The translations under genes were made by a program, and so were the position numbers. Positions 1-5,654 of a DNA stretch of 9,417 bases are shown piece by piece (position 1 is the first letter of the stretch; every line of letters begins with the position of its first letter). Source of the DNA: CAZDDY01 sp964504455 (GTDB lineage Bacteria; Patescibacteriota; Minisyncoccia; Phycocordibacterales; UBA9973); NCBI GenBank assembly GCA_964504455.1, contig CAZDDY010000019.1:1-9417 (forward strand), in the 5' to 3' direction. The notes below the pieces were generated by a model. It did not search any database. It was not told the DNA's origin and was given only the letters and a program-made list of their open reading frames with translations.

Positions 1-1634
1 CATAGAGAAATAATTCTTCCAACGAAGAAGAATGCACACTGAAAAAATGTCCATGCTGCAACAATATTCATTACTGTTCCCAACACAAGAACTAAAAATA
101 CTAAACCGTTTCTACCTTCAAGTGCGCGTTTTGTTGCATCACTATCTATCATTTGTGTCACACCAAGTCCTTTTGTAATTGCACCAGAGAGAGATTTTAT
201 CGCAGGCTTCTTTTCTTTTTCACCTGTAATCATTTGAATTTCATTCAAATCGTCAGTTCCTGGAGTAACAGTAATCGCATTGTAAAAAACACGTGCGGCA
301 ATATTTCCTGCATCTATAATTACCCGCGTGAAGAAAAGGCTGAAGTTGATAAGAAGGCCAATAATAATGAGTTGTGTGATAACCCTATTTGCGTTGAAGT
401 GGTGATTGACTCGGAGAATGATATTAAACGCAGTCCATAAAAGTATAAAAATAAATAAAATATTTGAAACATCACGAACAATTCTCCATCCTTCTAAAAT
501 GACACCTATATTGTCTGAATAAAAGAAACTACTTATTGAAAAACCAATAAATATATCCATTAATTTTGCTCCGATTTCTAGAACTTTTGCAGAAGCGGTA
601 TAAATAAGGTCATGAAATGCAATGACCATACAACCCTTAAACCAAGTAAGCGGTTTTCTCCAACTACACGAGAGAAGTTCCCCAATAATTTCCGCTGATA
701 CTTCCTCAGCTGCTTCATCGTCAGTATACTCAGAGATTGTATCTGTTTGCTCGCTTATATCCTTACCTGGGTCGTAGTTACCATAATTGTCTGTTCCATC
801 AGCATTTTTTGCCAATGTTGGAAATTCAAGAACTTTACTGTATGCAGTCCATGGGTTTCCAGAAGTAGTTTTTGTTACAAGAATCTGTGCATAGTATTGT
901 GTGCTTGGCTCAAGGCCTTTAATCGGGACAGAGAAACCGAAACCAGTATTTGTAGAATTTGCTTTTTTTTGAATAAAACTACTTATATTATATGCAGTTG
1001 CACCAGTTACTGTCTGAGGTGAACCTGCCCCAGGTACTTCATAGTTTATTTTTCCAGTAACTTTTTCCGGTACATATTCTTGTGTAAATCCAATTGATTC
1101 CGGTGTTCCGCCTTGAGGAACCGCATTGTAAATTGCTGAAAATCCAGCCGAGCTATTATTTTTAATATTATGAAGTGGAATTTCTTCTTTCGTTTTACTC
1201 AATATAAGCATAAAGAGTAAGTTTTTTAAGTCATTTGTTTCAGCAGTCTGTCCTGTTTGTGAACTAATCTTAAAATAAAAATCAACAACTCCACCAAAAC
1301 TTGTATATCCTTTTTTTCCGTTAACCAAAATTCCATGGCCTGCTGTATTTACAGAAGCATTACTATTCATTGGGTAGATACCACCGTCAAAGAACTGTAT
1401 ACCCGGGAATGATCCTGAGTCTAGTATTTCAGCAGGTAAGAAATCAAATTCCCCAAGTTTTTCAAATAATCCCGCTGATGATGAGTTCTTTGGAAATTTG
1501 TTTGCATCAAGTTTAATGTTTGTTTCAACGATATTATCTAGCTCTGCAGCCTTTGCCTCTTTCGCTACGAAGAATGGCAACGAAGTTTGTGCCAATATAC
1601 ATGCAAGCGCAAATATAGAAACGAGCCGTCTCAT
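1..1634 (-). CDS. Secreted FN3-like / VirB6-TrbL-like polytopic membrane protein (3' end beyond window)
   Basis: I translated this frame by hand: 544 codons are open from ATG at 1634 to the window edge, with no stop, so the C-terminus is missing. Residues 1-30 form a signal peptide (MRRL, a hydrophobic core, then a likely cut after AKA). Residues about 31-320 are extracytoplasmic. Within them about 183-275 look like a fibronectin-III fold, ending in GLEPSTQYYAQI and VLEFPTL, the usual F/G-strand pattern. From about 330 the protein is hydrophobic, with likely membrane segments near 331-347, 389-407, 418-440 and 510-531. The stretch GWRIVRDVSNILFIFILLW and the following LLINFSLFFTRVIIDAGN resemble polytopic VirB6/TrbL-like proteins of CPR bacteria, the inner-membrane channel component of type IV secretion. 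That assignment rests on pattern and memory, not a search. The gene lies just after a terminator and probably has its own promoter. No Shine-Dalgarno precedes the ATG. Confidence 0.8.
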   Translation of the reverse strand, partial: MRRLVSIFALACILAQTSLPFFVAKEAKAAELDNIVETNIKLDANKFPKNSSSAGLFEKLGEFDFLPAEILDSGSFPGIQFFDGGIYPMNSNASVNTAGHGILVNGKKGYTSFGGVVDFYFKISSQTGQTAETNDLKNLLFMLILSKTKEEIPLHNIKNNSSAGFSAIYNAVPQGGTPESIGFTQEYVPEKVTGKINYEVPGAGSPQTVTGATAYNISSFIQKKANSTNTGFGFSVPIKGLEPSTQYYAQILVTKTTSGNPWTAYSKVLEFPTLAKNADGTDNYGNYDPGKDISEQTDTISEYTDDEAAEEVSAEIIGELLSCSWRKPLTWFKGCMVIAFHDLIYTASAKVLEIGAKLMDIFIGFSISSFFYSDNIGVILEGWRIVRDVSNILFIFILLWTAFNIILRVNHHFNANRVITQLIIIGLLINFSLFFTRVIIDAGNIAARVFYNAITVTPGTDDLNEIQMITGEKEKKPAIKSLSGAITKGLGVTQMIDSDATKRALEGRNGLVFLVLVLGTVMNIVAAWTFFQCAFFFVGRIISL

Positions 1635-1642
1635 GTGTCTTT

Positions 1643-1664
1643 ATTTTACTATGCAAACTCTTCA
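1643..1664 (-). promoter_or_regulatory. Putative promoter of the VirB6-like gene, leaderless type
   Basis: On the minus strand TGAAGAG (1658-1664) is followed by CATAGTAAAAT (1643-1653). The TAAAAT at its end (1643-1648) matches the -10 consensus at 5 of 6 bases and ends 8 nt before the ATG at 1634, so the transcript would begin about at the start codon. No good -35 is visible at 16-18 nt; the nearest TTGTTG (1669-1674) is 20 nt away and sits in the terminator stem. The same two boxes occur before the gene starting at 4824. The call is from sequence shape only. Confidence 0.4.
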
Positions 1665-1668
1665 CACA

Positions 1669-1704
1669 CAACAAAAATCCCCTATTTTAAGGGGATTTTT
1701 GTTG
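1669..1704 (-). terminator. Intrinsic terminator hairpin, probably bidirectional
   Basis: A perfect 14-bp inverted repeat: CAACAAAAATCCCC (1669-1682) pairs with GGGGATTTTTGTTG (1691-1704) around the 8-nt loop TATTTTAA. The stem has a GGGG/CCCC core flanked by A5 and T5, so either strand gives a GC stem followed by a U tract. It begins 1 nt after the TAG stop (1705-1707) of the large secreted-protein gene and lies between it and the next start at 1634. It should therefore end the five-gene run. No plus-strand gene is present to use it in the other direction. Confidence 0.85.
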
Positions 1705-3903
1705 CTACCGTATATAGTTACCAAGATTTGATTGATAATACGTATCGCATTTAATATTTGGCATAATGTTTAGTCCACTAAAGAGTCCAAAGAGTGGAAT
1801 AATGTAGCTACTTCCGGAAGCTCCGATCGTTCCAGTTTGAAGGGAATCCCATTCACAAAAGAGTTTTTGTGCGCTGTCTTTGCTTGAGATATCAGGTGCT
1901 TGAGCTCTTTCGTCTGTACAACGTGAGATAAGTGAATCAGAACTTGTTCTATCAAATGATCTTGTAAAATCTTGATTAAAGATATCAAGCTCTCCTTTCA
2001 CATCCAAAAGACTTTCTTCATTACCTATATCTCTCTCAATTTGTCTGAATCTTGATCTTAGTTCTCCAATATTTTGACTTGGATTAACAATAAACTGCCC
2101 ACTAGCCACACTTGATGGATGTGAACGAATACTTCTTTCAATATCTTGTAATATTGCCAGTACACTTGTTTTCTTTGCTATGCGTGTATTTACTTCTTCC
2201 GCTCGTGAGATAAAGGCATCTTTTTCAGCAATGCGAGAGAGAATTATTGAAGCACTTGGAATATTTACTCCATTTACTCCAATCAATCCAAACTTAGTTT
2301 TTTGTATTTGCTCTTCCAAAAAGAGTTTTAATTGTCTCAATGTTTCTTCTGCTCTGTCTCCGCGATTGTTATCTTTTTCAGCAATACGCTCAAGTCTTCG
2401 TGTCTCTTCTTGAAATTCTTCACGAAGGCGTGCCTCCCACCCAACATCAGGTCCTGGAAGACATCGGTCTAGGCGCATTGTTTCTTCTGGCACTCGAATA
2501 CTTTTTGTGCGAATTTGATTGAGCACTACCAATTCTTCTTCGGTGAGGCGAATAGCCTCTGTAAGTGTTGTGCTCGGATTTCCAGGGTTTATCTCATCTT
2601 CAAGTTTTAATCCTGAATCAAGATTGCCTGTGTACCATGTTGATGTGGTATTTCCAAGGAAAACATTTCCACCAGAGCTACTATTTTGAGCGGTCTGTCT
2701 TCTTGTCGTGTTTTTACTAACAAGCGAAGAAAGTCCCTTATCTAAAAGATTTGCGGTGAGATCAACAAGCATATCCACAATGGTTCCTCCGCTTGATTTT
2801 GCATTAAGCTTATCTTCAATAGGGATAAGTAGTGCTTTATCGAGCTGAGACTTAATAAGATTTCCAGGTGTTTGTGTCTCATATCGTGCACAGTCATCAG
2901 CTTTTACGTCTCCATTTAAGCCGAGCGCCCCAGCACCAAGCGTAGAGTTTCCTATTCCAAGGCCTGCAGTTATATCAGTTACTTCTGTTGATTTTTTGTC
3001 ATAACATTTACGAGCTTCCCATTGTGTCCTTACAGTTTCACTTAGTTCTTTATCTCTTGGAGTACATGTTCCTGCACATTTCCATAGTTCTGCTTGTGAA
3101 TTTGGATTTTCTACACAAAAAACTTGTTTACCTGAAAGTGTTGTATGTGGATACGTTCGCGTATTTCCTGAAACCTCAAGTGTGTCTCCACGAGCATTCT
3201 TTGGTTTTTTTTCCGTACAAACCCGGAGAGAAAGAAATCCATTATTTTGCATAAGCTCTTCTTTTTGCCCTTCAATAGAATCTTCAATCCTATCAGACAC
3301 CTCTTTTGAAGTTTCAATAAATGCTCCCAAGTAATTGTTTTGTGGATTTTGTGTGTATGCGTCCCAACCTTTCCATCCACCTACAGAAAAATCATCTCGG
3401 AAATCTTGTGCAGCTGATCCTAATGTTTGATTTAAATTATATTTTGTTCCTGCACCTGGTGTACTTCCCGCATAACCCTTAATAAGTGCTTTTGCTGTTG
3501 TTCTTGCGTAGGGACATGTTACTCCAGCACATTTTTCTTTTAGTACTTCATCCACAGTATTTGCAAGTTGTTGATCAGCAATACTTCGGAAAAATGACCC
3601 TTGGTCTTGAACATAAAAGGGATTTCCTTGGAATCCAGTTGTTCCCCAATTCACTATACGCTGTGTTGTTTTTAGAAGTACTTTTGCTGCAACGCGCTTG
3701 AGTGCCATCACCAAAACAGAATTTGATTTATCCCATGTATCAACTACCGCAGAAATATTTGAAGATGCTGTCGTTAACCAATTAACCGCATTATTCAATG
3801 CATCAACAACAGGGAGACCAGTTGCAGCTGTTCTTTGTGGTGTTACACCGACAAGAGTAACGATAGTTAATATTACTGCAAGGGCTTTTGAGAGTCGTTT
3901 CAT
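1705..3903 (-). CDS. Large secreted cysteine-containing coiled-coil protein, unknown function
   Basis: The product is 732 residues, start ATG at 3903. Residues 1-28 are a clear signal peptide (MKRLSKAL, hydrophobic core to about 20, then TPQRTAA with a probable cut), so the protein is exported. An early conserved-looking block, FQGNPFYVQDQGSFF (91-105), recalls a class of CPR proteins found beside VirB6/TrbL-like genes; that link is from memory. There are 12 cysteines in the mature part (125, 130, 229, 263, 276, 280, 300, 338, 481, 662, 683, 719), including CAGVTC and CAGTC, consistent with disulfides. Residues 450-640 are rich in E, R, K and L and probably form coiled coils, with an internal repeat. 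A short hydrophobic stretch lies near 698-715. Only 3 nt separate it from the upstream TSP3 gene, so the two are probably cotranscribed and coupled. A periplasmic or surface part of a secretion apparatus is the likeliest role, unproven. Confidence 0.85.
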   Translation of the reverse strand: MKRLSKALAVILTIVTLVGVTPQRTAATGLPVVDALNNAVNWLTTASSNISAVVDTWDKSNSVLVMALKRVAAKVLLKTTQRIVNWGTTGFQGNPFYVQDQGSFFRSIADQQLANTVDEVLKEKCAGVTCPYARTTAKALIKGYAGSTPGAGTKYNLNQTLGSAAQDFRDDFSVGGWKGWDAYTQNPQNNYLGAFIETSKEVSDRIEDSIEGQKEELMQNNGFLSLRVCTEKKPKNARGDTLEVSGNTRTYPHTTLSGKQVFCVENPNSQAELWKCAGTCTPRDKELSETVRTQWEARKCYDKKSTEVTDITAGLGIGNSTLGAGALGLNGDVKADDCARYETQTPGNLIKSQLDKALLIPIEDKLNAKSSGGTIVDMLVDLTANLLDKGLSSLVSKNTTRRQTAQNSSSGGNVFLGNTTSTWYTGNLDSGLKLEDEINPGNPSTTLTEAIRLTEEELVVLNQIRTKSIRVPEETMRLDRCLPGPDVGWEARLREEFQEETRRLERIAEKDNNRGDRAEETLRQLKLFLEEQIQKTKFGLIGVNGVNIPSASIILSRIAEKDAFISRAEEVNTRIAKKTSVLAILQDIERSIRSHPSSVASGQFIVNPSQNIGELRSRFRQIERDIGNEESLLDVKGELDIFNQDFTRSFDRTSSDSLISRCTDERAQAPDISSKDSAQKLFCEWDSLQTGTIGASGSSYIIPLFGLFSGLNIMPNIKCDTYYQSNLGNYIR
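2194..2388 (-). repeat. Internal repeat RIAEKD...RAEE in the secreted protein
   Basis: Residues 506-520 read RIAEKDNNRGDRAEE and residues 557-570 read RIAEKDAFISRAEE, 50-51 residues apart. A weaker third copy of the first half, RIAKK, follows at 574. The DNA shares atctttttcagcaat in both copies on the plus strand. This suggests a duplicated helical hairpin within the coiled-coil region. Confidence 0.6.
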
Positions 3904-3906
3904 ATC

Positions 3907-4824
3907 TTATTGTAAATTATACAGTGATTGTAGTCTCTGTAAAAGATTCTTTGATGATACATTAAAATAGTCGAGCGTCATTTCAAGTGACGCATACTTT
4001 TGAAGCATCAAAATAGGGTCAGTCTCAAAGAGTTGATACGCAGAAAAAGTACTTTCAACTGCATATGAGGCGTTCGTGAACTCAAGGTGCTCGTATGCAA
4101 TATCTTTTGGCACTTTTACAGATAAAAGGTTTTTTACAAGCGATGCATACTTTTTTTCAGCTTCACTATATCTTAATTGTAGAAGTTCAAATTGATCGGG
4201 ATCTATCTGAATAAGAAGTCGTACATCTTCAGGTGTAACTTGCGTAGTTCCTAAAACTTCATTTAAATTTTGAATATATGTTTCAAGATTTGTTTTGTTT
4301 GAAGAAACGAGAGATATATCTTTTTCAGTATATTTCTTTTCAATTACAGCATTTTCTCCATATGCAACAATTTGTTCTATTATTGCTTGCTGGTTTTCCT
4401 CATTTAACTGTCCTGCACCTTGTAGGGCTGAAACAAGCTGAACAATTTGTTCCGCAAATTGATCCGTCCGTGTTTCTGCACTACTCGTTGCTTCAATTTC
4501 TCCAAACGTACTTGGTGTCTTTAATTTTTTTTGAATTGTTTCAAGTTCTTCTCCATCTGAAATACCGTCTCCATCACTGTCTTTATTTGTTGAATCAAGC
4601 CCCCAAAGTGTTTCTTGCCAATCAGCCAGACCATCTCTATCTTCATCATTTTCAACAATATCTTTCACAACAATAGGTTGTGCAGTAGTTGCGTTTTTAT
4701 TGAAAATAGATTTTTTGCTAATTAAAAAACTTATTCCGCCAATTACTATAAGAATTAAAAGAATAGCCCCGATTCTTTTCTGAAATTCCTTACTCGGAAG
4801 AAAGTCTTTAGCAGTTTTTTGCAT
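3907..4824 (-). CDS. Membrane-anchored protein with two thrombospondin type 3-like calcium loops
   Basis: The product is 305 residues from ATG at 4824. A short basic N-terminus is followed by one membrane segment (about 18-35, IGAILLILIVIGGISFLIS), which acts as an anchor with the rest outside. Two acidic loops follow: DEDRDGLADWQE (60-71) and DSDGDGISDGEE (82-93). Both fit the DxDxDGxxDxxE pattern of thrombospondin type 3 or EF-hand-like repeats, which bind calcium through the Asp and Glu side chains. Residues 110-305 are helical and polar, with no domain I recognise. It lies 35 nt after rsmA and 3 nt before the large secreted protein, so it probably opens the envelope module. Single-pass TSP3 proteins are common in CPR genomes. 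A stalk or adaptor role at the cell surface is inferred. Confidence 0.88.
   Translation of the reverse strand: MQKTAKDFLPSKEFQKRIGAILLILIVIGGISFLISKKSIFNKNATTAQPIVVKDIVENDEDRDGLADWQETLWGLDSTNKDSDGDGISDGEELETIQKKLKTPSTFGEIEATSSAETRTDQFAEQIVQLVSALQGAGQLNEENQQAIIEQIVAYGENAVIEKKYTEKDISLVSSNKTNLETYIQNLNEVLGTTQVTPEDVRLLIQIDPDQFELLQLRYSEAEKKYASLVKNLLSVKVPKDIAYEHLEFTNASYAVESTFSAYQLFETDPILMLQKYASLEMTLDYFNVSSKNLLQRLQSLYNLQ
3909..3921 (-). promoter_or_regulatory. Candidate -10 hexamers before the large secreted-protein gene
   Basis: The minus strand carries a perfect TATAAT (3916-3921) and an overlapping-region TACAAT (3909-3914), 12 and 5 nt before the ATG at 3903. Both lie within the last codons (Leu-Tyr-Asn-Leu-Gln-stop) of the upstream gene, so coding constraint alone could explain them. 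There is no Shine-Dalgarno before this ATG. If active, the promoter would give a leaderless or near-leaderless internal transcript; otherwise the gene relies on read-through from the TSP3 gene. Confidence 0.25.
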
Positions 4825-4830
4825 ACATAG

Positions 4831-4854
4831 ATTGTACTATGTTTTATCTCTTCA
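4831..4854 (-). promoter_or_regulatory. Putative promoter of the TSP3 gene, leaderless type
   Basis: In the 35-nt space after rsmA the minus strand reads TGAAGAG (4848-4854), then CATAGTACAAT (4831-4841). TACAAT (4831-4836) matches the -10 consensus at 5 of 6 bases and ends 6 nt before the ATG at 4824. No clear -35 is seen. From the first base of TGAAGAG to the ATG is 30 nt, the same as in the copy before the gene starting at 1634. This would let the envelope genes be transcribed separately from uvrD-rsmA. Confidence 0.4.
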
Positions 4855-4859
4855 AAAAA

Positions 4860-5639
4860 CTATTTTGCTACAGACAGCCATTCTTCCAAAAGTATATCTT
4901 CTGGTCGTTTCCGTAAATCTACACCTATTTTACTAAAAGCTTCCCGTGCTTTTTTCTCGTTTTTAAATATGTGTCCAAGCTGTTTTCGGCTTGTATTAAA
5001 AGCCTTTTTTGCGAGTTCGAAAAATTTTTGCTCTTGTTTTTTATTCACAAACTTCTTTCTTGATATGTTTTCTATAGCAATAACAGCTGAATCAACTTTT
5101 GGTGCTGGTGAGAACGCCCCTCGCTTCACGGTGCTTATATACAAAGGTGTACCGAAAGCTTTCACAGAAAGAGACAAAAGACTCTCTTTCCTATCTTTTG
5201 TTGTTATTCGTTCTCCTACTTCTTTTTGCACAAGAAACACTACCGTATTTGGTTGAAGTTTATTTTCTAAGAAAAATCGAAATAAGAGTCCAGAAATATA
5301 GTAAGGAATGTTTGCTATTACTTTGTACCCTTCATTTTTCAAACCTAGAGATGAAAGCTTGATATCGCGGATGTCTCCTTCCACCAATACTAATTTTTTT
5401 GCCTTTATTTCTTTTTTAAATTTCTCTTTCAAAATTGGTAGCAGTTCCCGGTCTTTTTCAATAGCAAAAACAGTCGCTCCTTTTTTTAAAAGATAAGCAG
5501 TCAACACTCCTTCACCAGGACCAACCTCAAGAACAATGTCTTTTGTAGTAACCTTTCCAGCCAAAACCATTTTTTCGCAGACACGAGTGTCTTTTAGAAA
5601 ATTTTGTCCAAACTTTTTTTTCTTAATAAATCTTTCCAT
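4860..5639 (-). CDS. rsmA: 16S rRNA (adenine1518-N6/adenine1519-N6)-dimethyltransferase RsmA
   Basis: The product is 259 residues, close to the normal length for RsmA/KsgA. This enzyme uses S-adenosylmethionine to dimethylate two adjacent adenines in the 3' terminal hairpin of 16S rRNA during late small-subunit assembly. Family marks are all present: KKFGQNFL (8-15), the SAM-binding EVGPGEG (38-44), acidic E61 after strand 2, GDI with D89, the catalytic NIPYY (110-114), and FSPAPKVDSAV (176-186). The C-terminal helical part carries FNTSRKQLGHIF (214-225), the usual RNA-binding region. The ATG at 5639 gives a full N-terminus and lies 15 nt after the uvrD stop, with no Shine-Dalgarno and no AT-rich hexamer, so it probably depends on uvrD transcription. 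Confidence in function is high. Confidence 0.97.
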   Translation of the reverse strand: MERFIKKKKFGQNFLKDTRVCEKMVLAGKVTTKDIVLEVGPGEGVLTAYLLKKGATVFAIEKDRELLPILKEKFKKEIKAKKLVLVEGDIRDIKLSSLGLKNEGYKVIANIPYYISGLLFRFFLENKLQPNTVVFLVQKEVGERITTKDRKESLLSLSVKAFGTPLYISTVKRGAFSPAPKVDSAVIAIENISRKKFVNKKQEQKFFELAKKAFNTSRKQLGHIFKNEKKAREAFSKIGVDLRKRPEDILLEEWLSVAK

Positions 5640-5654
5640 ACGTACGCGAGTAGC

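Noticed and set aside
963..970. T8 run (A8 on the coding strand) as a frameshift or slippage site
   Set aside because: The frame stays open and protein-like on both sides (Gln-Lys-Lys-Ala), so there is no evidence of slippage.
1598..1634. Possible lipobox (FALAC, Cys12) in the VirB6-like protein
   Set aside because: The -3 to -1 residues do not fit the lipobox, the hydrophobic core would be too short, and a normal AKA cleavage site lies at about residue 30.
1498..1731. Plus-strand open frame spanning the terminator
   Set aside because: It is antisense to the signal-peptide region and runs through the hairpin; no start signal and no protein-like composition.
4278..4676. 132-residue plus-strand open frame
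   Set aside because: It lies wholly inside the TSP3 membrane-protein gene on the other strand; its Leu/Phe/Gln-rich product is what antisense of that coding sequence gives, and no domain is visible.
5640..5654. Promoter or operator at the CGTACG palindrome between uvrD and rsmA
   Set aside because: The palindrome is only 6 bp and there is no -10-like hexamer; cotranscription is enough to explain rsmA expression.
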